From the NCBI RefSeq assembly GCF_040214835.1, contig NZ_CP157874.1, positions 2,112,001-2,176,000 of the forward strand: DNA of 64,000 bases. The letters are read 5' to 3'. This document shows, one piece after another, positions 7,792-16,923 of the stretch. The notes under the pieces were generated by a model. It was given only the letters and a program-made list of their open reading frames with translations, ran no database searches and was not told the origin of the DNA. The first letter of the stretch is position 1, and the number at the start of each line of letters is the position of its first letter. Origin of the DNA: Pseudomonas asiatica. Its GTDB lineage: Bacteria; Pseudomonadota; Gammaproteobacteria; Pseudomonadales; Pseudomonadaceae. The position numbers were made by a program, and so were the translations under genes.

Positions 7792-8907
7792 ATGATGAAC
7801 GACATTTCGGATGTAGACACGAAGGGATCCGACCATAAAAGCTGGAGCTTGGCCGCGTACAAGTACCTCGCAAGAAAGCGGCTGGTACGAAAGCCGTCGG
7901 AGAACCTGAAGAACCTTGCGGTCAGGACCTGGGATATCGCCCCGGTCGAGGTCACCCCAGCGCCTCCCGCTTTCTTTCTGCCGAATCAGTTGGAGCGAGT
8001 GACCGGCTGGGAAGCGAAACGTTTCTTTCCTTTCGAGCATCCGCGGCGGACCATGGAGGGGCTGGGCAGCGTCGCACAGGCCCCTACCAGGGGCTATCTG
8101 ATCAAGGACGTCGTTCTGATCGATGGCGCACTCTACAAAAACAATGCCAGCTTCTGGCTGTCTGACCGGCCCAACGGGTTGCCGCGAATCGTCGTGGAGC
8201 AAGAGGTCGAGCGTGGGGCCGCTTATTGTTCACGTTACGGCAACCGCTGGTTTGGAACGTGGCTGGCCGAGGATTGCGTCACATATGCTTTGGCCCGTAA
8301 CGAAGGCGTGCCGGTCACCACGGCACCCTCGGGCAGGCTCCCCCTTTTTTCCCAGGCTGCGCAGTACGAAGAATGGCTTGGCATGCATCCGCTTCGGCTG
8401 CACACGGCCTTTTTTCGAGAGTTGGTGCTGTTCGATGACTTCAGCCACAACACAAACCAGTCCGAGCGATACCGCGCCATGGGCCAAAAGTTGTTGTCGC
8501 GGGTAAATTACCAGTCTCACCCGGGGGTTTTCATCTTGCGGGGCGGTGATGGGGATCCGCGCCTGCTGCACAACGAACTGGAGATCGCCGAACATCTGCA
8601 AAAACATCGCGGCTTTCGCATCCTTGCCCCTTTGAAGTGCGACCTGGCAACCATCGTGGAAACCTGTGCCGGGGCGAGGGTAGTGGTGGGCGTCGAAGGC
8701 AGCCAGCTCATCCACGGTATGAATGTGCTGTCGCCCGGCGCTTCGGTGCTGACGCTGCAGCCACCTGATCGCTTTGTCTGCTTCTACAAGTACCTGACTG
8801 ATCGCGATCAACAGCATTTCGGCTTTGTGGTCGGAATACCCGATGGCAGTGGCTTCCGCATCGACCTCGATGAGCTCGAACGGACCTTGGATCTACTGCC
8901 GTCATGA
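7792..8907 (+). CDS. Glycosyltransferase family 61 (DUF563)
   Basis: A 371-residue protein whose C-terminal half fits GT61/DUF563: FILRGGDGDPRLLHNELEI, then an acidic helix, GFRILAPLKCDLATIVETCAGARVVVGVEGSQLIHGMN and LSPGASVLTLQP. The family pattern R...R.l.Ne.el, then l..qi..f..a..vvG.hGa.L.n.lf..pg, is followed with Glu for His (VGVEGSQ). Members transfer xylose, GlcNAc or other sugars to glycans, and many sit in capsule loci. It begins 33 bases after the acyltransferase gene, so the two are likely co-transcribed. Donor and acceptor are unknown. Confidence 0.75.
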   Translation: MMNDISDVDTKGSDHKSWSLAAYKYLARKRLVRKPSENLKNLAVRTWDIAPVEVTPAPPAFFLPNQLERVTGWEAKRFFPFEHPRRTMEGLGSVAQAPTRGYLIKDVVLIDGALYKNNASFWLSDRPNGLPRIVVEQEVERGAAYCSRYGNRWFGTWLAEDCVTYALARNEGVPVTTAPSGRLPLFSQAAQYEEWLGMHPLRLHTAFFRELVLFDDFSHNTNQSERYRAMGQKLLSRVNYQSHPGVFILRGGDGDPRLLHNELEIAEHLQKHRGFRILAPLKCDLATIVETCAGARVVVGVEGSQLIHGMNVLSPGASVLTLQPPDRFVCFYKYLTDRDQQHFGFVVGIPDGSGFRIDLDELERTLDLLPS

Positions 8908-9033
8908 CGAGGCATGGCATGCCATGACTGCCTGAGGTGCATGGCCACTGGTTGCACGGTGTAACGTATGGTCGCGGTCCTTGCCCGGGGAGGGCGTGCT
9001 AGAATCCGCGCCTTCGAATCTGGAGGTACACGC

Positions 9034-9603
9034 GTGCGCAAACTGGCTGTGGTAATGGCAGTGCTCGCCCTGGCGGGCTGTGAGAACGAGGTCGAAGGCG
9101 TGCACAAACAGGTGGCCGAACACCTGCACAACCCCAAGACCGCCAAGTTCGGCAACGTGCGGATCGACACCCAGGGCACCATCTGCGGCCAGGTCCGCGG
9201 CAAGGATGATGCCGGGCAGTACGAAGCCTACCGCAGCTACGTGGCGATCAAGCGCGATGGCCAATACGAAATCATCGTCGACGACAGCGGCAACAACCTG
9301 CGCATCCGCGAGATGTGTGGCGGCGCCGAGCTGCAGCGTCGCGCCGAAGCTCTGGCAGGCCAGCCGGCCCCGCAAGGCTGGGATGTGGAAGTGATCCAGG
9401 GCGCCAACATGGGCGCGCTCAGCGACATGACCGCGCGCCTGATCGAAAAGGGCATCCCGTCCTCGGTGGAGTACCGCGACGGCAAGCCGGTGGTGCTGAT
9501 GGGGCCGTTCCCCAGCCGTGAGGAAGCCGAAGCACGCAAGGCCGAGGTGATGGCCAAGCTGGGTACCGATTCGGTGGTGATCCAGCACGGCGCAGCGCGC
9601 TGA
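9034..9603 (+). CDS. SPOR-domain lipoprotein
   Basis: A 189-residue lipoprotein beginning at GTG 9034, which is 7 bases after GGAGG. The signal peptide RKLAVVMAVLALAGC ends in lipobox LAGC. After a middle domain (VEGVHKQVAEHLHNPKTAKF...) the C-terminal 75 residues form a SPOR domain: WDVEVIQGANMGALSDMTARL, then YRDGKPVVLMGPFPSREEAEARKAEV. SPOR domains bind denuded peptidoglycan, usually at the septum. The middle part resembles proteins that tie gene dose to the outer layer but is not recognised. A REP pair follows. Confidence 0.8.
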   Translation: MRKLAVVMAVLALAGCENEVEGVHKQVAEHLHNPKTAKFGNVRIDTQGTICGQVRGKDDAGQYEAYRSYVAIKRDGQYEIIVDDSGNNLRIREMCGGAELQRRAEALAGQPAPQGWDVEVIQGANMGALSDMTARLIEKGIPSSVEYRDGKPVVLMGPFPSREEAEARKAEVMAKLGTDSVVIQHGAAR

Positions 9604-9620
9604 AAACCTTGTGTGCGTAG

Positions 9621-9742
9621 GGCCTGTAGGAGCGGCCTTGCGTCGCGACGGGCTGCGAAGCAGCCCCACAGAATCTGCTGTGATGCCGAAATCCCGGGGC
9701 TGCTTCGCAGCCCGTCGCGACGCAAGGCCGCTCCTACAGGGC
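9621..9742. repeat. Long REP inverted repeat
   Basis: CTGTAGGAGCGGCCTTGCGT runs into CGACGGGCTGCGAAGCAGCC and is mirrored from about 9696 to 9741, giving nearly 45 paired bases on each side of a short spacer. This is the second Pseudomonas REP type of this genome (also at 15629 and 23772). Confidence 0.85.
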
Positions 9743-9843
9743 GTGCGCCAGCTTCCGGATTTCGAGCAGTCAAACGCGCGCTAGACATTGTCCGCACAGT
9801 TTTGGCTATGCTTGGCAGGAAGAAGCCGAACGGGGAGGGCCTC

Positions 9844-10269
9844 ATGTCTACACTGGAGCGGGCCATTGCCGTGGCCGCCAGGGCGCATGAAGGGCAATAC
9901 GACAAGGGTGGGGCTGCTTATATCCTCCACCCGCTACGCGTGATGATGCGGGTTTCCACAACCGAACAACGGATTGTCGCGGTGCTTCACGATGTGATCG
10001 AAGACACCCCGCTGACCCTGTCCGACCTGGCGCGCGAGGGTTTCGCGCTGAAAATCCTTGCCGCCTTGCTGGCGCTCAGCCGCCGTGAGGGCGAGGCCTA
10101 CCAGGACTTCGTGGTGCGCCTGGGCGGTGACCCGCTGGCGCGCACCGTCAAGCTGGCCGACCTGGCCGACAACAGCGACCTTTCGCGCATCCCCTGCCCA
10201 GGCCCCACCGACCTGGCGCGGCTGGCGCGTTACCGCGAAGCCAGCGCCTACCTGCAGGCGTTGGCCTGA
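9844..10269 (+). CDS. Small HD-domain phosphohydrolase, MESH1/SpoT-hydrolase-like
   Basis: A 141-residue stand-alone HD domain. The motifs HEGQYDKGGAAYILHPLRV, VLHDVIEDTPLTL and KLADLADNSDL match the hydrolase domain of RelA/SpoT enzymes and the free-standing MESH1-type (p)ppGpp hydrolases: the first His, the HD pair and the distal Asp are all present. It may therefore remove pyrophosphate from ppGpp or act on a related nucleotide; this is inference. The ATG at 9844 follows GGGGAGG by 5 bases. The upstream in-frame ATG at 9808 lacks such a site. Confidence 0.75.
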   Translation: MSTLERAIAVAARAHEGQYDKGGAAYILHPLRVMMRVSTTEQRIVAVLHDVIEDTPLTLSDLAREGFALKILAALLALSRREGEAYQDFVVRLGGDPLARTVKLADLADNSDLSRIPCPGPTDLARLARYREASAYLQALA

Positions 10270-10283
10270 GGTTGAATACGCGG

Positions 10284-10526
10284 TCAGTCTTCCTTCGGTA
10301 CGGTCCAGAAAATCTGCACACCGCCATCGTCGCGGTGGGCGAGGGTGACGTTATCGTTTTCGGCGATTTCCTCGAGCAGGGTTTCCCAGTCTTCCGGGGC
10401 TTCCTGTTCCAGGCGAAAGATCAGCGCCGCGCGGCTGCGCTGGGCAGTGGGGCTGTTGATGATCTTCTGGATGCGTATACCCAGTTGTTCATAGCTGCTC
10501 GGGGTGGCGGAGGCGGTGCTGGACAC
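10284..10526 (-). CDS. DUF1654 protein, probably SOS-controlled
   Basis: An 80-residue soluble protein recognised as DUF1654, a small family largely restricted to Pseudomonas and its phages. The conserved part is YEQLGIRIQKIINSPTAQ, RSRAALIFRLEQEAPEDWE and LLEEIAENDNVTL. Its biochemical role is not known. A LexA box lies 20 bases upstream of the start, so expression should rise with DNA damage. It converges on the HD hydrolase gene, 14 bases away. Confidence 0.8.
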   Translation of the reverse strand: MSSTASATPSSYEQLGIRIQKIINSPTAQRSRAALIFRLEQEAPEDWETLLEEIAENDNVTLAHRDDGGVQIFWTVPKED

Positions 10527-10545
10527 AAGTGTTTCCTTGTTTTTG

Positions 10546-10561
10546 CTGTATGCACATACAG
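10546..10561 (-). promoter_or_regulatory. LexA (SOS) box
   Basis: CTGTATGCACATACAG matches CTGT-N8-ACAG with the flanking TG/TA of the gamma-proteobacterial LexA consensus. It sits immediately upstream of the DUF1654 gene. Confidence 0.8.
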
Positions 10562-10689
10562 TATTTCACTGTAAGTAATTTCGCAACAGCTTGTCAGGCG
10601 AAAACTGTGCTCAAGCCTGGGCCGATCCGTGCGCAGCGTTATCCAGGGTATTCCACAGGCTTCTCATCGTAGGGTTCTGATGCGGGAGA

Positions 10690-10780
10690 CCCTGTGGGAG
10701 CGGGCATGCCCGCGAACACCGGCGAAGCCGGTGCCATACACCGCGTCGCATGCTTCGCGGGCATGCCCGCTCCCACAGGT
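10690..10780. repeat. REP pair (inverted)
   Basis: CCTGTGGGAGCGGGCATGCC and its mirror GGCATGCCCGCTCCCACAGG enclose the usual ACCGGCGAAGCCGGT hairpin spacer. Confidence 0.85.
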
Positions 10781-10810
10781 ACCGCGCAACTGCAAGTGCT
10801 GATGATCGTT

Positions 10811-10824
10811 CATACATTTGTATG
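10811..10824. promoter_or_regulatory. Palindrome, candidate operator
   Basis: CATACA-TT-TGTATG is a perfect 14-base palindrome in the promoter region of the oxidoreductase-cupin-mmsA genes. The regulator is not known. Confidence 0.35.
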
Positions 10825-10963
10825 GCTGATGGCTCCGTCTATTGAAAATGGTCGATACCACCCCCCGCCAACCCCGCATAACCTCAGGCCAACACGCACT
10901 GGTCACTACTGACAAGACGAAGCCCTCCACACCAGTCGCAAACGCCAACGGGAAGCCACCAGC

Positions 10964-12346
10964 ATGTCAGCGAAATCCGATTTGTCCCTGTTACCCAACA
11001 AACCGCTATGGTTTGCCCCGAGCGCGCCACGGGCCCGGCTGGACGGCGTGGCCGATGCCGATGTGGTGATCGTCGGTGCCGGGTACACGGGGTTGTGGAC
11101 CGCCTACTACCTGCTCAAGAGCGACCCGTCGCTGCGCGTGGTGCTGCTGGAAAAGAACGCCGTCGGCTTCGGCGCCTCGGGCCGCAACGGCGGTTGGGCC
11201 TCGGCGATCTTCCCGATTTCCCTGCACCGGGTGGAGCAACTGTATTCCCACCATGCGGCCTTGCACCTGCAGGCTGCGATGAACGCAACGGTCGACGAGA
11301 TCGGCCGGGTGCTGGCGCTGGAAGGGGTCGATGCCGACTATGCCAAACAGGGCTTCCTCTCCCTGGCCCGCAGCGCCCCGCAGATGGCGCGGGCGCGTGC
11401 GGCCGTGGAATCTTCGGCGCGCTTCGGGCTGCCTGACCAGTGGCGAGTGCTGGAGGCTGCCGAAGCCCATGCCCGGACCGGCGCCCAAGGCACCCTTGGC
11501 GGCCTCTACACCGAACACTGCGCGCTCATCCACCCCGGCAAGCTGGTGCGTGGCCTGGCCAAGCTGGTCGAAAGCCTGGGCGCGACAATTTACGAGCAGT
11601 CGGCGGTCACCCAGATGGCCCCGGGCGTAGTGCACACCGAACACGGTTCGGTACGTGCCGGCATGACCGTGCGGGCCACCGAGGCATTCACTTCGCAACA
11701 GCCGGGCAAGTCGCGTTTCGTCATCCCGCTGTATTCGCTGGTGCTGGCCACCGAGCCGTTGCCGCGTGAACTGCTGGCCCGGCTCAACCTCGACCACCGC
11801 CTGGCGTTCAACGACATGCGCCACCTGCGCGTATACGGCCAGGTCACCGCCGAAGGCCGGCTGGTGTTCGGTGGCCGGGGCGCGCCCTACAAATGGGGCT
11901 CGAGCATGCCCGAACAGGCTGACCTGGTGGACAGCATCCACGGCAAGATCCACGACACCCTGCTCGAATTCTTCCCGGCCCTGCGCGACGCCCGCATCAC
12001 CCACCGCTGGGGTGGCGCGCTGGGTGTTTCCCGCGACTGGTGCCCGACCGTCAGCATCGACCGCAACCAGCGCATGGCCTGGGCCGGCAACTACGTCGGT
12101 GATGGCGTGGCCACCAGCAACCTGGCCGGGCGCATTCTGCGCAACCTGATTCTCGAGCGTGATGAAGACATCAACACGCTGCCCCTGGTCAACCACCGCT
12201 CGCCATCCTGGGAGCCAGAACCGCTGCGCTGGTTCGGCATCAACAGCGGCCTGGCTGCCGCGTCGCTCAGTGATCTGGAAGAGCGCTACACCCACAAACC
12301 TTCACGTACCGCGATGCTGCTGGAAAAGCTCACCGGCGCCCATTGA
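10964..12346 (+). CDS. FAD-dependent oxidoreductase, PuuB-like
   Basis: A 460-residue DAO-family flavoprotein. VGAGYTG (residues 37-43) binds the ADP of FAD and GFGASGRNGGW follows, as in the 2878-4161 enzyme, but the two are clearly different paralogues. C-terminal GVATSNLAGRILRNLI is the second FAD contact. The gene is followed after 14 bases by a cupin gene and then mmsA, which suggests oxidation of an amine or amino acid whose product reaches a semialdehyde. The precise substrate is unknown. A palindrome and a REP pair lie upstream. Confidence 0.8.
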   Translation: MSAKSDLSLLPNKPLWFAPSAPRARLDGVADADVVIVGAGYTGLWTAYYLLKSDPSLRVVLLEKNAVGFGASGRNGGWASAIFPISLHRVEQLYSHHAALHLQAAMNATVDEIGRVLALEGVDADYAKQGFLSLARSAPQMARARAAVESSARFGLPDQWRVLEAAEAHARTGAQGTLGGLYTEHCALIHPGKLVRGLAKLVESLGATIYEQSAVTQMAPGVVHTEHGSVRAGMTVRATEAFTSQQPGKSRFVIPLYSLVLATEPLPRELLARLNLDHRLAFNDMRHLRVYGQVTAEGRLVFGGRGAPYKWGSSMPEQADLVDSIHGKIHDTLLEFFPALRDARITHRWGGALGVSRDWCPTVSIDRNQRMAWAGNYVGDGVATSNLAGRILRNLILERDEDINTLPLVNHRSPSWEPEPLRWFGINSGLAAASLSDLEERYTHKPSRTAMLLEKLTGAH

Positions 12347-12360
12347 CAAGGAGAAACTCC

Positions 12361-12711
12361 ATGCCTTCGTTCACCGTCATCAAGCACGCCGATATCAAGG
12401 CACTGCCACTGAACCCTGCCGGTCAGCGTGCCGGCGCCGACAAGGGGGACCCGCAGATCGCCATCAGCAAGCAGGCCCCGGAAGCGATCGGCAACCTCGG
12501 CGTATGGGAATGCCAGCCCGGCGGCTGGCCGGTGGTCGACCGCCCTGACACCGAGTTCACCTACATCATTTCCGGCAAGGCGCTGCTCACCGACGACAGC
12601 ACCCGGGAGGTGGTGGAAGTGACCGGCGGCGACCTGATAATCCTGCCGCCAGGCTGGACTGGCCGCTGGGACGTGCTGGAAACCGTGCGCAAGGTCTACG
12701 CCATCTACTGA
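12361..12711 (+). CDS. Cupin-domain protein (DUF861-like)
   Basis: A 116-residue single-domain cupin. The second half (GVWECQPGGWPVVDRPDTEFTYIISGKALL, then DLIILPPGWTGRWDVLETVRKVY) fits the short EutQ/DUF861-type cupins that often stand beside amine oxidoreductases. The ATG at 12361 follows AAGGAG. It is translated right after the oxidoreductase, so the two probably act on one pathway. Whether it is an enzyme or a small-molecule binder cannot be told. Confidence 0.75.
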   Translation: MPSFTVIKHADIKALPLNPAGQRAGADKGDPQIAISKQAPEAIGNLGVWECQPGGWPVVDRPDTEFTYIISGKALLTDDSTREVVEVTGGDLIILPPGWTGRWDVLETVRKVYAIY

Positions 12712-12742
12712 TTTGCGCCAGAGCTGGAAGCCTGCCCCGATC

Positions 12743-12830
12743 CTTGTGGGAGCGGCTTCAGCCGCGAACACCGGCGCAGCCGGTGCCATGCACCGAGTTG
12801 CCTTCTTCGCGGGTGAACCCGCTCCCACAT
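12743..12830. repeat. REP pair (inverted)
   Basis: TTGTGGGAGCGGCTTCAGCC and the mirrored CGGGTGAACCCGCTCCCAC lie between the cupin and mmsA genes. Confidence 0.8.
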
Positions 12831-12867
12831 GGCCGCCGCATCCATCAACCATTTTCGGATAACCACA

Positions 12868-14379
12868 ATGACCCAAACCATCATGAACTGGATCTCCGGC
12901 GCTCTGGCCGAGACCACCAGCGGCCAGCAACTGCCGGTCTACAACCCGGCCACCGGCGTGGTCACCGGCCAGGTGCAGCTGTCTGCGCAAACGGACGTTG
13001 ACGCCGCCGTGGCGTCGGCCAAGGCCGCTTTCCCGGCCTGGAGCAACCTCTCGCCACTGCGCCGTTCGCGGGTGCTGAACAAGTTCCTGGCGTTGCTCAA
13101 CGAGCACCGCGACGACCTGGCCCGCATGATTACCGCCGAGCACGGCAAGGTGTTCACCGATGCCCAGGGCGAGGTGATGCGCGGCATCGAGATCGTCGAG
13201 TTCGCCTGCGGCGCGCCGCAGCTGCTGAAAACCGACTTCACCGACCAGGTCAGCACCAACATCGACAACTGGACCCTGCGCCAGCCGCTGGGCGTGGTCA
13301 CCGGCATCACCCCGTTCAACTTCCCGGTGATGGTGCCGATGTGGATGTTCCCGGTCGCCCTGGCCACCGGCAACACCTTCGTGCTCAAGCCCAGCCCGCT
13401 GGACCCGAGCCCGAGCCTGTTCATCGCCGAGCTGCTGAAGCAGGCCGGCCTGCCGGACGGCGTGTTCAACGTCGTGCAGGGCGACAAGGACGCGGTCAAC
13501 GCGCTGATCGAGCACCCGGATGTGCAGGCGGTGTCGTTCGTTGGCTCCACGCCGATCGCCAACCACATCTACGAAACCGGTGCCCGCCACGGCAAGCGCG
13601 TGCAGGCGCTGGGCGGGGCTAAGAACCACTTGGTGGTGATGCCCGACGCCGACATCGATCAGGTGGTCGATGCGCTGATCGGTGCCGCCTATGGCTCGGC
13701 TGGCGAGCGTTGCATGGCGATCAGCGTGGCGGTGTTTGTCGGTGACGATACTGCCGAGAAGGTCATGCCCAAGCTGATCGAGCGTACCCGCGAGCTGAAA
13801 GTGCTGAACGGTACCAACCTCGAAGCCGAGATGGGCCCGATCGTCACCCGCGCGGCGCTGGAGCGCATCACCGGCTACATCGAGCAAGGCGTGAAGGAGG
13901 GCGCGAAACTGCTGGTCGATGGCCGCACCTTCAACGGCCAGGCGGCTGGCGAAGGTTGTGGTGACGGTTTCTGGCTGGGCGGCACGCTGTTCGACAACGT
14001 CACCCCGGACATGCGCATCTACAAGGAAGAGATCTTCGGCCCGGTACTGACCTGCCTGCGGGTGAAGGACTTTGCCGAAGCGGTCGACCTGATCAACGCC
14101 CACGAGTTTGGCAATGGCGTGAGCCTGTACACCCGCGACGGCCACATCGCCCGCGAGTTCGGCCGCCGTATCCAGGTGGGCATGGTCGGTATCAACGTAC
14201 CGATCCCGGTGCCGATGGCCTGGCATGGCTTTGGTGGCTGGAAGAAGAGCCTGTTCGGTGACATGCATGCCTACGGTGAGGAAGGGGTGCGCTTCTACAC
14301 CAAACAGAAGAGCATCATGCAGCGCTGGCCGCAGGCGATTGCCAAGGGGGCGGAGTTCGCGATGCCGACCAGCCACTGA
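12868..14379 (+). CDS. mmsA: Methylmalonate-semialdehyde dehydrogenase (CoA-acylating)
   Basis: A 503-residue aldehyde dehydrogenase that converts methylmalonate or malonate semialdehyde, NAD and CoA into propionyl- or acetyl-CoA, CO2 and NADH. MmsA hallmarks are present: [39 protein letters not shown], and catalytic Cys282 in SAGERCMA. It ends with [10 protein letters not shown] as usual. The enzyme functions in valine, inositol and beta-alanine breakdown. Here it follows the oxidoreductase-cupin pair, perhaps closing an amine catabolic route. The start is ATG 12868 (MTQTIMNW); upstream in-frame codons lie in the REP pair. Confidence 0.92.
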   Translation: MTQTIMNWISGALAETTSGQQLPVYNPATGVVTGQVQLSAQTDVDAAVASAKAAFPAWSNLSPLRRSRVLNKFLALLNEHRDDLARMITAEHGKVFTDAQGEVMRGIEIVEFACGAPQLLKTDFTDQVSTNIDNWTLRQPLGVVTGITPFNFPVMVPMWMFPVALATGNTFVLKPSPLDPSPSLFIAELLKQAGLPDGVFNVVQGDKDAVNALIEHPDVQAVSFVGSTPIANHIYETGARHGKRVQALGGAKNHLVVMPDADIDQVVDALIGAAYGSAGERCMAISVAVFVGDDTAEKVMPKLIERTRELKVLNGTNLEAEMGPIVTRAALERITGYIEQGVKEGAKLLVDGRTFNGQAAGEGCGDGFWLGGTLFDNVTPDMRIYKEEIFGPVLTCLRVKDFAEAVDLINAHEFGNGVSLYTRDGHIAREFGRRIQVGMVGINVPIPVPMAWHGFGGWKKSLFGDMHAYGEEGVRFYTKQKSIMQRWPQAIAKGAEFAMPTSH

Positions 14380-14399
14380 GGCATTCGGCTAGCTGACAG

Positions 14400-14432
14400 C
14401 AAACGGCCCCGCCCACGCAGCGGGGCTGTTTG
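14400..14432. terminator. Shared terminator between mmsA and ansB
   Basis: AACGGCCCCGC/GCGGGGCTGTT hairpin placed between two convergent genes, with short A and T runs on the two sides. Confidence 0.7.
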
Positions 14433-14452
14433 CATTTCAGGGGTACTAGTGA

Positions 14453-15742
<1,290 letters not shown>

Positions 15743-15859
15743 ATGAAGGTGCGTTCCATTCGAGATTCCGAACAAACGCAGGAAAAGACGTTCGGCTTTT
15801 CGGAAAAAATCCGGATAAACTGCCCCAGGCTCGACTTGACCTCCCACAGCCAAACGGAT

Positions 15860-15888
15860 TTGACAAACCCCGGTCCTGTTTCCATAGT
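15860..15888 (+). promoter_or_regulatory. Promoter of the rbs operon
   Basis: TTGACA (15860-15865), 17 bases, then CATAGT (15883-15888). The operator begins 7 bases after the -10 box. Confidence 0.6.
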
Positions 15889-15895
15889 TAGGCAA

Positions 15896-15909
15896 CGCAA
15901 ACGTTTGCG
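15896..15909. promoter_or_regulatory. Likely RbsR operator
   Basis: CGCAAACGTTTGCG is a perfect 14-base palindrome of the LacI/GalR class with the central CG step. It overlaps the expected start of transcription, which fits repression by RbsR encoded in the same operon. Confidence 0.8.
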
Positions 15910-15945
15910 ATCCGACAAAAAACACAAGATCCGGAGTCATCGTCC

Positions 15946-16902
15946 ATGAAACTGCCGTTCCCCGGTCGTCTGCTGGCCCTCGCGGTCATTTCCTCGCTGT
16001 CCCTGGCCCTGCCGTTTTCGGCCGCCCACGCCGAAGACAAGCCCAAGGTCGCCCTGGTCATGAAGTCGCTGGCCAACGAGTTCTTCCGCACCATGGAAGA
16101 CGGCGCCAAGGACTACCAGAAAGCCCACGCCGATGAATTCGAGCTGATCGCCAACGGCATCAAGAACGAGACCGACACCGGCGAGCAGATTCGCATCGTC
16201 GAGCAGATGGTCAACGCGGGCGCCAAGGCTCTGGTCATTGCCCCGGCCGACTCCAAGGCGCTGGTATCGGCGGTGAAGAAGGCCATGGACCAGGGCGTGG
16301 TGGTGATCAACATCGACAACCGCCTGGACCCGGCGCTGCTCAAGAGCAAAGGCATCAGTGTGCCCTTCGTGGGCCCCGACAACCGCAAGGGCGCGCGCCT
16401 GGTCGGCGACTACCTGGCCAACGAGAAGCTCAAGGCCGGCGACCAGGTCGGCATCATCGAAGGCGTGCCGACCACCACCAACGCCCAGCAGCGTACCGCC
16501 GGCTTCAAGGAGGCCATGGAGGCCGCGCAGATCAAGATCGTCTCGGTGCAGAGCGGCAATTGGGAAATCGACAAAGGCAACGCCGTCGCCGCCTCCATGC
16601 TCAACGAATACCCCGACCTGAAAGCCTTGCTGGCCGGTAACGACAGCATGGCCCTGGGCGCCGTGTCGGCCGTGCGTGCTGCTGGCAAAGCCGGCCAGGT
16701 GCAAGTGGTGGGCTACGACAACATCAACGCCATCAAGCCGATGCTCGCCGATGGCCGTGTGCTCGCCACCCTCGACCAGGCGGCCAGCCAGCAGGCGGTG
16801 TACGGCATCCAGGCGGCGCTGAAAATGGTCAAGGGCGAGAAGCCTGACGTGGATGCCGACAACGTCATCCAGACCCCGGTCCAACTCATCACCAAGCCCT
16901 GA
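15946..16902 (+). CDS. rbsB: Ribose ABC transporter, periplasmic binding protein
   Basis: A 318-residue periplasmic sugar-binding protein. The signal peptide ends SAAHA near residue 28. The mature part starts KPKVALVMKSLANEFFRTMEDGA, with the two-lobed type I fold; the key sugar-site elements are the Asn-Glu-Phe-Phe segment, NIDNR, and GYDNINAIKP near the end. It delivers ribose to RbsC/RbsA. GGAG precedes the ATG by 9 bases. This is the first gene of the rbs operon behind the RbsR operator. Assignment to ribose rather than another sugar follows from rbsK and rbsD downstream. Confidence 0.92.
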   Translation: MKLPFPGRLLALAVISSLSLALPFSAAHAEDKPKVALVMKSLANEFFRTMEDGAKDYQKAHADEFELIANGIKNETDTGEQIRIVEQMVNAGAKALVIAPADSKALVSAVKKAMDQGVVVINIDNRLDPALLKSKGISVPFVGPDNRKGARLVGDYLANEKLKAGDQVGIIEGVPTTTNAQQRTAGFKEAMEAAQIKIVSVQSGNWEIDKGNAVAASMLNEYPDLKALLAGNDSMALGAVSAVRAAGKAGQVQVVGYDNINAIKPMLADGRVLATLDQAASQQAVYGIQAALKMVKGEKPDVDADNVIQTPVQLITKP

Positions 16903-16923
16903 TCGCTGGCAGGAGAAACGGCC

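Larger units (their letters stand above)
10562..10963. other. Gene-free stretch between divergent genes
   Basis: Holds the upstream side of the DUF1654 gene, a REP pair (10690-10780) and the palindrome CATACATTTGTATG (10811-10824), which may be an operator for the oxidoreductase gene at 10964. No coding region is supported. Confidence 0.6.

Noticed and set aside
12286..14376. Long minus-strand frame opposite mmsA
   Set aside because: Antisense of a clear dehydrogenase; composition is that of a GC-driven shadow.
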